Assembly (NCBI GenBank): GCA_029865485.1
Contig: JAOUGT010000008.1
Location: forward strand, 1 to 37,847
DNA length: 37,847 nucleotides
Direction of reading: 5' to 3'
From: Nitrospira sp.
Lineage (GTDB): Bacteria; Nitrospirota; Nitrospiria; Nitrospirales; Nitrospiraceae
Position 1 is the first letter of the stretch; every line of letters starts with the position of its first letter. Positions 1 to 6,397 of the stretch are shown piece by piece. Below the pieces are notes generated by a model, which saw nothing but the letters and a program-made list of their open reading frames with translations, was not told the DNA's origin and searched no databases. Position numbers and translations under genes: made by a program.

Positions 1-1136
1 ACAGCCAGATGACCTGTTCCCTCCAAGGCCTTGGTCAGATCCGGCATAGAGAACCCCTTGCCTTGCAACGAAAGAACGGCCCCGGCTGTGCCACTGATCG
101 ATACGGGTGTGTCTGCGACAGCGTTGAGCGCCGGACCAAGCTGGAGCCCTTGAAGTGCGACTGACCCTTTAAAGGGCGGCACCTCTGCTCCAGCGATCAT
201 CTTCCCTTGTCCCTTCACCTCACCATCGAAGAGGCGGAACGACAAGGCAGTGAGCTTCGCCTCTTGTCCCTTCACCTCTGCGGTGATTTTCAGATCCTTG
301 ATGTCGACTGGTTTGTTCAAGGGCAGACTTATCGGGAGATTCGCCGTATTGATCACCGGCGAGCTGATGTTGACCGTCGCATCATTCCCGGCTGCGTTTC
401 CTGTGATGGTAAAGTCTGTTTTCCCCACAGCCAGTTTGAAGTTGATCGTATCTATCTCGATCGCCTCTTTCAGCGGGCCGAACGTGCCGTCGAGCTTGAC
501 CGGCATATTGAAGGGCTGCACTACTGTGCCGAAATGAAGGTTCGGCGTTTGACCAAGCCTCACATCGCGCAGCAGGAGTTCCAGATCTTGCAACACGTAC
601 TCAGTAGGTGCGGCAGCTGACAGGTCGCGGTAGGTCAGCTTGCCTCCATCGACAGACACTCGATCCACCGCCAGCAACGCCAGCAGCTTGAGCGGCCCCT
701 CCGTCGAGGGAATCGGCGCACGCGACGGTTTCTCCGGGACCGGCACGCCCTTGCGCCCGATCGTCGAAGCATTGAGCACCCCGTTCTTATTCTTGATAAC
801 CGTAATGACCGGACTGTGGAGCGTGATCTCTTCCACCTCTACCTTGCCGCTCAGTAACGGCATGAGTTTCACACCGACGTCTAATGACGAAAGGGACGCA
901 AAAGATCCTGAACTAAACGCCGGATCATCCAGGACCGAAAACCCCGCCACACGCGCGCCGACTCTTGGCCAGACGGTGAGGCGGATATCTTGCAGCTGAA
1001 CCTTCCGATTCAGTGCCTCCTCAATGAGCGGTTTGTACTGATCTTGGTATTTGTTGAGGTCGACGAGAAAAGGAAGCGCGAGCACTCCTCCAACGAGAAG
1101 CACGACGAGGACGAGCAAGCCGATGGCTATCTTCAT
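1..1136 (-). CDS. AsmA family protein, 3' end cut off by the window
   Basis: The reading frame is open from the ATG at 1136 to the left edge, giving about 378 residues without a stop. It begins with a short Lys-containing start and one hydrophobic segment (about residues 3-21), followed by the sequence FLVDLNKYQDQYKPLIEEAL and the ribosome-distal RKVQLQDIRLTVWPR region, typical of the AsmA N-terminus. The rest is a beta-rich repeat pattern of alternating short strands. AsmA-like proteins are inner-membrane-anchored periplasmic proteins linked to outer-membrane biogenesis and, in recent work, to intermembrane phospholipid transport. A Shine-Dalgarno-like CTGGAGG lies 7 nt before the ATG and supports this start. 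The gene is divergent from the ATPase at 1394. The family call is confident; the specific role is not known, and the C-terminal part lies outside the window. Confidence 0.85.
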   Translation of the reverse strand, partial: MKIAIGLLVLVVLLVGGVLALPFLVDLNKYQDQYKPLIEEALNRKVQLQDIRLTVWPRVGARVAGFSVLDDPAFSSGSFASLSSLDVGVKLMPLLSGKVEVEEITLHSPVITVIKNKNGVLNASTIGRKGVPVPEKPSRAPIPSTEGPLKLLALLAVDRVSVDGGKLTYRDLSAAAPTEYVLQDLELLLRDVRLGQTPNLHFGTVVQPFNMPVKLDGTFGPLKEAIEIDTINFKLAVGKTDFTITGNAAGNDATVNISSPVINTANLPISLPLNKPVDIKDLKITAEVKGQEAKLTALSFRLFDGEVKGQGKMIAGAEVPPFKGSVALQGLQLGPALNAVADTPVSISGTAGAVLSLQGKGFSMPDLTKALEGTGHLA

Positions 1137-1161
1137 GTCAATCGCCTCCAGGTGATTGGTA

Positions 1162-1190
1162 AGTATATAAACGGGTTTCTCGTGAGTCAA
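1162..1190 (-). promoter_or_regulatory. Sigma-70 type promoter of the AsmA-family gene
   Basis: On the minus strand a -35 box TTGACT (1190-1185) and a -10 box TATACT (1167-1162) are separated by exactly 17 bp. This would start transcription about 20 nt upstream of the ATG at 1136, leaving room for the CTGGAGG ribosome binding site. The match to consensus is close (5/6 in each box). Confidence 0.7.
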
Positions 1191-1329
1191 CGCACCGGCA
1201 AGGGAACAGCGACCACGAGCTCTTCAGGAAATCAGCTTCCTCGCAATTATTGTGGCTGATACAGGAAGGCAGAGCATGCTGTCAGGGGCAATTCCGCGAT
1301 CTTGAGCGCGATCCCTAGGATGGATCGGT

Positions 1330-1376
1330 GTCGACAGAGTCGTCATTTGGCATGCTATTTGACGACAGAGTCGTCA
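1330..1376 (+). promoter_or_regulatory. Duplicated palindromic operator candidate over the ATPase promoter
   Basis: The 14-mer CGACAGAGTCGTCA occurs twice, at 1332-1345 and 1363-1376, 31 bp apart. The second copy sits in a perfect inverted repeat, GACGAC-AGA-GTCGTC (1361-1375). The first has a shorter CGAC/GTCG core. The second palindrome overlaps a TTGACG (1359-1364) that could be a -35 box, with a weak TACCCT (1382-1387) 17 bp further on, 6 nt before the ATG at 1394. The placement suggests repressor binding, possibly at two sites. The binding protein is unknown. Confidence 0.5.
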
Positions 1377-1393
1377 CCTGATACCCTGCCTTC

Positions 1394-2539
1394 ATGACCC
1401 GCATACCAGCCATTCCCCGAGTCCTGGACTTAGAAAGTTTGGCAGAGAAGAAGTCCCACTTCCTCTTAGGGCCCCGTCAAACGGGGAAGAGCTTTCTCAT
1501 TACCAAAAGTTTCCGAAATGCTCGCGTGTACGATCTCCTGGATACGTCAGTCTATCTGGCCTTCAGCCAACGCCCACAGCGACTGGCCGAAGAACTCACT
1601 CCCAATGATCGGCTGGTGGTTATCGACGAGATTCAACGGATTCCGGGGCTGCTGAACGAAGTGCATCGTCTCATCGAACAACGAGGGATTCGCTTTCTGC
1701 TCACGGGGTCAAGCGCCCGCAAGCTTCGCCAAGGAGGGGTCAATCTCTTAGGGGGCCGTGCACGAACCAAATACCTGCACCCACTCACTCAGGGGGAATT
1801 GGGACAGCACTTCGACCTCGACAAGTTTATTAGCCGCGGAGGTCTCCCCTCCATCTATTTCTCCGACGATCCTCGCGCCGATCTTGACGCCTATACCGGA
1901 TCCTATCTACAGCAGGAAATCGTGGCGGAGGGAGCCACACGAAACATTTCGGCTTTTAGCCGATTCCTGAAGGTGGCAGCCTACTGCAATGCCACCATCA
2001 TCAATTTTACCAACGTCGCCATCGATGCCCAAGTCCCCCGCACTACCATCTACGAGTACTTTGAGATCTTAAAAGATACACTCATCTTCCATGAACTGCC
2101 TGCCTGGCGCGAAACCAGGCAACGTAAACCATTGGCCTCGTCTAAATATTATTTTTTTGATATCGGCGTCGTAGCTGCTCTGCAGGAACGGCAATACCGT
2201 CGAGGGACGCCGGAGTACGGCCAAGCAGTGGAAACCTATCTCTTCCACGAACTCAAGAGTTACGTGGATTATCTCTCTGGTGAGTCTCTCGCGTTTTGGA
2301 AATCCAAGTCCGGCTTCGAGGTCGATTTCATCTTGGGAGATCACACCGCGATTGAACTCAAGGCGAGCGAAAACGTCGGCCCCAATGACCTGAAATCGTT
2401 GAAGGCGTTGGCGGAGGAGCGCAAACTCAAGCGCTATCTCTGCGTAAGCCTAGAAGCGCGACGCCGACAAGTCGGGGAGATCACCATTCTCCCCATCCGT
2501 GAGTTTGTGAAAAGACTCTGGGACGAGTCGTATTCCTAA
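1394..2539 (+). CDS. ATP-binding protein of the AAA_14 / DUF4143 family
   Basis: This is a 381-residue protein of a widespread family of solitary ATPases with unknown substrates. A Walker A motif GPRQTGKS is at residues 26-33, a Walker B LVVIDEIQ at about 74-81, and a sensor-like LLTGSSARKL at 102-111. The C-terminal DUF4143 half has FEVDFILGD followed by IELKAS (Asp311, Glu321-Leu-Lys323), which resembles the core of PD-(D/E)XK nuclease-like folds. Length is normal for the family. No convincing Shine-Dalgarno precedes the ATG, and the candidate promoter would place the transcript start at or next to the ATG. The gene stands alone between unrelated genes, which is common for this family and compatible with horizontal acquisition. 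Such proteins have been discussed in defence and toxin-like contexts, but nothing here assigns a function. Confidence 0.85.
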   Translation: MTRIPAIPRVLDLESLAEKKSHFLLGPRQTGKSFLITKSFRNARVYDLLDTSVYLAFSQRPQRLAEELTPNDRLVVIDEIQRIPGLLNEVHRLIEQRGIRFLLTGSSARKLRQGGVNLLGGRARTKYLHPLTQGELGQHFDLDKFISRGGLPSIYFSDDPRADLDAYTGSYLQQEIVAEGATRNISAFSRFLKVAAYCNATIINFTNVAIDAQVPRTTIYEYFEILKDTLIFHELPAWRETRQRKPLASSKYYFFDIGVVAALQERQYRRGTPEYGQAVETYLFHELKSYVDYLSGESLAFWKSKSGFEVDFILGDHTAIELKASENVGPNDLKSLKALAEERKLKRYLCVSLEARRRQVGEITILPIREFVKRLWDESYS

Positions 2540-2550
2540 TTCCAGGCACC

Positions 2551-2575
2551 AGTGGGCAACTTCGCCATGCCCACT
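2551..2575. terminator. Stem-loop between convergent genes
   Basis: A perfect 8-bp stem, AGTGGGCA (2551-2558) with TGCCCACT (2568-2575), encloses a 9-nt loop, 12 nt after the ATPase stop codon. There is no T-tract on either side, so it is at best a weak or factor-dependent terminator. It could serve both the ATPase gene and the small membrane protein gene that arrives from the other strand. Confidence 0.35.
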
Positions 2576-2680
2576 TGGATACAAAAGACTGACCTGCCAG
2601 ACGAAGGCACTCATTGCAGTTGGGTCGGATGCCGGAAGTTACAACGTCGCTACAGGGGATGATCGATGCCCTGGTGGAGG

Positions 2681-2887
2681 CTACCCGCGTGTAGATCGTA
2701 CGGCCGCTGGTTCTTCTGAAGGGTGGGAGCCCGGCTTGTCGAGGAACGTCAGGAGACCGATCAAGAATACGCCCGAGATCAGCCAGGCACAGCCAACGGC
2801 CCATCTTCTTTGGCAAAAGGACAACATCCCCATGAGAAACACCACGGTCCCCACGAGTCCGGCTATGCCTGTACCAAAAGAACTCAT
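2681..2887 (-). CDS. Small two-helix membrane protein
   Basis: A 68-residue protein starts at the ATG at 2887. The start is chosen because AGGAG lies 6 nt upstream; the longer frame to 2986 has no such signal. The sequence has two hydrophobic stretches, roughly residues 4-21 (GTGIAGLVGTVVFLMGML) and 27-44 (AVGCAWLISGVFLIGLL), joined by a short basic turn (CQRR), and a hydrophilic tail. This is the pattern of a small inner-membrane hairpin protein. I do not recognise a family. It lies 77 bp downstream of the MidA-like methyltransferase gene on the same strand and could be cotranscribed with it. The function is unknown. Confidence 0.55.
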   Translation of the reverse strand: MSSFGTGIAGLVGTVVFLMGMLSFCQRRWAVGCAWLISGVFLIGLLTFLDKPGSHPSEEPAAVRSTRG

Positions 2888-2964
2888 CGCCCACTCCTGT
2901 TGTGTTTTACATTCTGGAGGCATCCGCCCACAGAATGCAACCGAGTTCCACCCGACACTACCCA

Positions 2965-4422
2965 CTACCGACAAGCGAAGTGGCAATATTCAATCGGACT
3001 GGGAGGGGCGCTCAAGGCGATCGCGATCGTATCGGGATCATAGCCGATGGCTTCTAAATCCCTCTGTGCACGGGCGAGTTCCTCCTCCGTCACATAGGCC
3101 ACCGTGTCGGGAATGCCGGTGTCTTTCAATGAGCGCAAAAGCGCGCCCAAGGTCTCCCGCTCTTCCGGTGGGATATTGGTCCCTAACGGAAAGGCGAGCC
3201 GGCGATGGTAGGGGCTTTCAAACGTCTCGTCGAGCGCTCGGATGGTCTTCAGGACCAGACGGTCCTGCTCCCAGGCTTGGAGTTTCGGCCCCGCAGACGG
3301 ATGGGTAGCCAGGAGATCCATCAGGGTGATGACGTTCGTGTTCAGCGATCGCCCGACAAATTCTCGCTGAGGCTCCAGGGTCGTCTGCTTGAAGCCCAGA
3401 TGCTTGGCCACAGCCTCGACCAGAGCAAAGTTGATCATAAAGCTATATTGCCCGCCGAACTGGCCGTAGCAGGGTTTCTCAGGATCGTTCAGGACTTTTA
3501 GCTCGCCTGTCCCGGCATCGAACACGCTGAGCCCAATGGCGTCCGGAGCCAGCAATCGCTTGGCTTCCTTCAGCGTGGCAAAGGCACCAAGATTGACCGG
3601 CACCAAGACTTCTTGATCGATCGATTGCAGAAATTCCACGATCGTTTTGCGGTAGGGCACATCCTTCCATTCGACTTTCCGATACTCCTTTTCCCATACC
3701 AGTTCATCCAAGAACGGCGGAAAGGTCTTGAGCGCCTCAAGATCCTTCTCCTGAAACGCCCGGACGAACCCAGACCAATCCTGGATCTTGGCATGGAGAA
3801 ACTCGCTCAGGTTCGGGCGGATATACTCTTCTTCAATCTCCCCCCCGTGTTTCGCCAACAGTTTCGTCGGCAGATCGTTCCACAACTCATTGCAGAAAAT
3901 ACGGTCCACTGTCCCATCGGCCAGGCCCGCTATCTGTTCAATCGAACCGCAATGGCTCTCCACGCAGTCCCGATGGGCCGCTAAATCCGGATGGGCCAAT
4001 GCCCCATCCAACACCGGCTGCTCCCAATCCACCATGACATACCGGAGGCGGGGATAGATTGTGCCTTGTGCATCGAGAACTTTGAGACGGCTGAGAAAGC
4101 AGGCGGCCAGATTTCCATTGCCGGGGCCTAACTCCAATACGGTGAGGGGTGAGGCGTGAGGGGTAAGGCGTGACTCCGACGCATGCTCGCCTGACGCCTG
4201 ACGCCTGACACCTGACGCTTTTTCACGCTTCATGACACGGTCGTAGTAATCGGCGGCTAAGGCGTGACCCAGACGGAAATCCGCTGAGGCGAAGGTCTGA
4301 TAGTAGGACCGAAGTTGGTCTCCCCGTAGGCCATAGAAGATCTGGTTAAGATGAGCGTGCCACTGGTCGAGGGGCTTGTATTCGCCAATCAGCTGCGGAA
4401 GGGCATCAGCGTCTTGCAACAT
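2965..4422 (-). CDS. MidA-like class I SAM-dependent methyltransferase
   Basis: The 485-residue protein has the SAM-binding motif I LELGPGNG at residues 96-103 and a downstream CNELWNDLP segment resembling the NELLDALP signature of the MidA/NDUFAF7 family. Members of that family are SAM-dependent arginine methyltransferases, best known for mitochondrial complex I assembly; the bacterial substrate is unclear. The protein is longer than typical relatives. About 26 residues (roughly 69-94) just before motif I are encoded by a heptamer inverted repeat, low in complexity and rich in Ser, Arg and Ala, so they look inserted rather than ancestral. The ATG at 4422 has only a weak GGTGATGG upstream. 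The gene is divergent from the exported protein gene at 4566. The methyltransferase fold is near certain; the target is not. Confidence 0.8.
   Translation of the reverse strand: MLQDADALPQLIGEYKPLDQWHAHLNQIFYGLRGDQLRSYYQTFASADFRLGHALAADYYDRVMKREKASGVRRQASGEHASESRLTPHASPLTVLELGPGNGNLAACFLSRLKVLDAQGTIYPRLRYVMVDWEQPVLDGALAHPDLAAHRDCVESHCGSIEQIAGLADGTVDRIFCNELWNDLPTKLLAKHGGEIEEEYIRPNLSEFLHAKIQDWSGFVRAFQEKDLEALKTFPPFLDELVWEKEYRKVEWKDVPYRKTIVEFLQSIDQEVLVPVNLGAFATLKEAKRLLAPDAIGLSVFDAGTGELKVLNDPEKPCYGQFGGQYSFMINFALVEAVAKHLGFKQTTLEPQREFVGRSLNTNVITLMDLLATHPSAGPKLQAWEQDRLVLKTIRALDETFESPYHRRLAFPLGTNIPPEERETLGALLRSLKDTGIPDTVAYVTEEELARAQRDLEAIGYDPDTIAIALSAPPSPIEYCHFACR
4142..4218. repeat. Heptamer inverted repeat inside a coding region
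   Basis: The left arm has four consecutive heptamers of the form TGAGGCG/TGAGGGG/TAAGGCG (about 4143-4170). The right arm has four of the form CGCCTGA/CACCTGA (4188-4215), whose reverse complement is TCAGGCG/TCAGGTG. The arms face each other around a 14-20 bp centre, so the unit is a long imperfect hairpin made of 7-bp repeats. It lies in frame within the methyltransferase gene. Confidence 0.8.
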
Positions 4423-4529
4423 ATCGTTCCATCACCACATGAAGGTTATCGAGCAATCGGATGAAGAGTGGCGGAAATCCTAACAGATGGCTGGAAAACG
4501 TCGCAATGGGTGACTCAATCCATGATTCC

Positions 4530-4559
4530 TTGACAGTACGATGCCGACGGGTGTAGCAG
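4530..4559 (+). promoter_or_regulatory. Promoter candidate for the exported protein at 4566
   Basis: A consensus TTGACA (4530-4535) is followed, after 18 bp, by a weak TAGCAG (4554-4559). The spacing to the ATG at 4566 would put the transcript start at the A of the start codon. The -10 match is poor (3/6), so this is tentative. Confidence 0.35.
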
Positions 4560-4565
4560 ACAGCC

Positions 4566-5129
4566 ATGGTGACGAACACATCACCCGCAGCCGGAATGAT
4601 GATGGTAGCAGCCTTCTTGTGGGGGACGGTTGTGACCGGCGAAGAACTCCCTCTCACAGGGAATGTGCCGATTTCCGAATTCCAAAACCGTACTGAGGAC
4701 ATCAAGACGTACGACTTTGATGCTCCCCCACAAGGTCTCTTTCGTTCGATCACCCTGGCGGAGGATTTCGAGGAGCGATTGGGTTTCCACCGGACCCATG
4801 AGATCGCGCCGGTCAACCCGACAGAACGATTTCCTGCGAATGTGGCCGCCATTCTGATTGTCTTTGCACTGCATCAACACTATCAGGCCTTCACGGTGTT
4901 TGGCCGTTGCATACCTGAACAGGTACCGGGGCTCTCGCCAGGGACTATGGTGAGTGAGGATGCCATGCACATCGCCCTGGAGGATGAAAGCGGCTACCTC
5001 AAACTGTCGCCTCCCAGCGGAGGGTGGAAACCCGGCCGATACAAAGTCGAAATTCATACAGGTGAAGAAATCAATGAGATGAGTCTCATGGGCACCATGC
5101 GCTTCATCGTACTGCCAGCCAGAGAGTGA
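4566..5129 (+). CDS. Exported hypothetical protein
   Basis: A 187-residue protein starts at the ATG at 4566; an in-frame TAG 12 nt upstream excludes a longer form. Residues about 10-24 (GMMMVAAFLWGTVVTGE) form a hydrophobic stretch ending in small residues, resembling a signal peptide with a weakly charged N-region. The mature part has no cysteine pair or catalytic motif I recognise. Its C-terminal half (GWKPGRYKVEIHTGEEIN, then MGTMRFIVLP) looks like the last strands of a beta-sandwich domain. There is no clear Shine-Dalgarno. An ATG at 4596 could also be used. It is monocistronic, between the divergent methyltransferase gene and the GT2 promoter. I do not assign a function. Confidence 0.65.
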   Translation: MVTNTSPAAGMMMVAAFLWGTVVTGEELPLTGNVPISEFQNRTEDIKTYDFDAPPQGLFRSITLAEDFEERLGFHRTHEIAPVNPTERFPANVAAILIVFALHQHYQAFTVFGRCIPEQVPGLSPGTMVSEDAMHIALEDESGYLKLSPPSGGWKPGRYKVEIHTGEEINEMSLMGTMRFIVLPARE

Positions 5130-5171
5130 CCTCTATTTCTGTCACAGTCCTGATCTATTCTCCTGCGATGT

Positions 5172-5200
5172 TTGACCCTCTATCCCCCTTCCGCTAGAAT
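5172..5200 (+). promoter_or_regulatory. Strong sigma-70 type promoter of the glycolipid cassette
   Basis: TTGACC (5172-5177) and TAGAAT (5195-5200) are separated by exactly 17 bp, each matching consensus at 5 of 6 positions. Transcription would start near 5207, about 37 nt before the GT2 start codon at 5244. This also argues against the alternative TTG start at 5172, which falls inside the -35 box. Confidence 0.65.
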
Positions 5201-5243
5201 GCCCTGTCCGATAAATTATTGTGTTCGCTCGTCTTTGCGTACT

Positions 5244-6053
5244 ATGACTTCACCATCCGCCTGGGCCTCTGTGATCATCCCGATCAAGGATGAACGGGAG
5301 AACCTCTCCCCTCTTATTGCCAGCCTGCTAAAAGTCATGGATTCCTATGAGCCGGCACACTCTCGCCCCTATGAAATTGTGTTCGTCGACGACGGGAGTA
5401 CTGATGGGAGCAGTGAAGAGTTGGACCGCTTAGCCGCCCAGCATAAGCAAGTCCGTGTGTTTCATTTCGATCGAAACTACGGCAAGACCTGTGCACTGGA
5501 GGCCGGGTTTCACCAGTCTTCAGGAGAGCTCATCATTCAGATCGATGGTGATCTTCAACAAGATACCGAAGATATCCTGAAACTCCTCCCTAAAACAGCT
5601 ACCCATGATGTGGTATGTGGATGGAGGCAGCAACGTCAGGATGGCCTGGTCAAGAAACTCTCGTCGTTGATCGCCAATCGTGTACGAAACTATTTCACGC
5701 ACGACGGGGTCCATGATACGGGATGCCCGCTCAAGGTCTTTCGGCGCCCCGTCCTGGAACGCATCCACCTCTTTGAGGGCATGCATCGATTCTTCCCGGC
5801 TCTCGCGTTGATGCACGGATTCACAGTCACTGAAGTCCCCGTTCGTCACTATCCCAGGATCCATGGTGTCTCGAAATATGGAATGGGCAATCGTCTCTTC
5901 AAATCGCTGTACGATCTGATCGCTGTACGGTGGATGCAGAACCGTGTGATCCAGTACAAATTTCGTAACCAGCAACCAAACCCCACGAGACTGAAGACGC
6001 TCCTGCAAGAACAGACCATGAGTATTTCCCTCCAAGCGCCTCATGACCACTGA
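5244..6053 (+). CDS. Family 2 glycosyltransferase (polyprenyl-phosphate type)
   Basis: The 269-residue protein has the GT-A motifs of the dolichol-phosphate-mannose synthase / ArnC group: SVIIPIKDERENL near the N-terminus, IVFVDDGSTDGS at 45-56, and the metal-binding DGDLQQD at 101-107. A downstream GVHDTGCPLKVFRR and the RIHGVSKYG motif are also typical. Such enzymes transfer a sugar from a nucleotide donor to a polyprenyl phosphate at the cytoplasmic face of the inner membrane. Unlike many ArnC or GtrB proteins, it has no C-terminal transmembrane pair. The ATG at 5244 is preferred over an upstream TTG that lies in the promoter. Its stop overlaps the next gene by 11 bp. Together with the following two genes it forms a lipid-linked sugar transfer route; the sugar is not evident. 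Confidence 0.85.
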   Translation: MTSPSAWASVIIPIKDERENLSPLIASLLKVMDSYEPAHSRPYEIVFVDDGSTDGSSEELDRLAAQHKQVRVFHFDRNYGKTCALEAGFHQSSGELIIQIDGDLQQDTEDILKLLPKTATHDVVCGWRQQRQDGLVKKLSSLIANRVRNYFTHDGVHDTGCPLKVFRRPVLERIHLFEGMHRFFPALALMHGFTVTEVPVRHYPRIHGVSKYGMGNRLFKSLYDLIAVRWMQNRVIQYKFRNQQPNPTRLKTLLQEQTMSISLQAPHDH

Positions 6054-6333
6054 AGCAATCTGGGTTGGGATCGGTTTCTTCGGCCAAGCCCTGTTTTTTG
6101 GCCGATGGGTGGTGCAATGGCTCGCCTCGGAACGAAATGCTGAAAGCCGCGTCCCGGTTTCTTTTTGGTATATGAGTCTGATCGGAGGACTGATCACCCT
6201 CGCCTACGCTATCTACCGGCAAGATCCGGTCTTTATCTCAGGACAAGGCGTCGGGACCTTCGTATATGTTCGGAATCTGATCCTCATTCACCGAGCAGAC
6301 CAAACCAAGAACCAGTCGACACCGCAAGCATGA
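6043..6333 (+). CDS. Lipid A biosynthesis N-terminal domain (LAB_N) membrane protein
   Basis: This 96-residue protein has the LAB_N pattern: WVGIGFFGQALFFGRWVVQW near the start, then SRVPVSFWYMSLIGGLITL and FVYVRNLILI, three hydrophobic helices in all. The domain occurs fused to lipid A disaccharide synthase in some bacteria and as a stand-alone small protein beside GT2 and GT39 genes. Its exact biochemical role is unsettled; by membrane topology and neighbourhood it may help present or flip lipid-linked sugars. It starts 11 bp inside the GT2 gene, so translation is probably coupled. The conserved neighbourhood GT2 - LAB_N - GT39 supports a joint role in modifying lipid A or another envelope glycolipid. 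Confidence 0.85.
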   Translation: MTTEAIWVGIGFFGQALFFGRWVVQWLASERNAESRVPVSFWYMSLIGGLITLAYAIYRQDPVFISGQGVGTFVYVRNLILIHRADQTKNQSTPQA

Positions 6334-6397
6334 TCACCAGGGACGTCACAGACTGTTTGTCCGCTACCTTCGCGCAGCGACACTAACCACCCTGACC

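Noticed and set aside
2481..2894. Alternative minus-strand frames across the small membrane protein
   Set aside because: Only the 68-residue frame from 2887 combines a ribosome binding site with two hydrophobic helices.
4142..4218. CRISPR or tandem repeat array
   Set aside because: The 7-bp units form two facing arms without spacers, inside a coding region; no cas genes are nearby.
5172..5243. TTG start at 5172 for the GT2 gene
   Set aside because: It lies inside the -35 box of a strong promoter, and the extra 24 residues match no family pattern.
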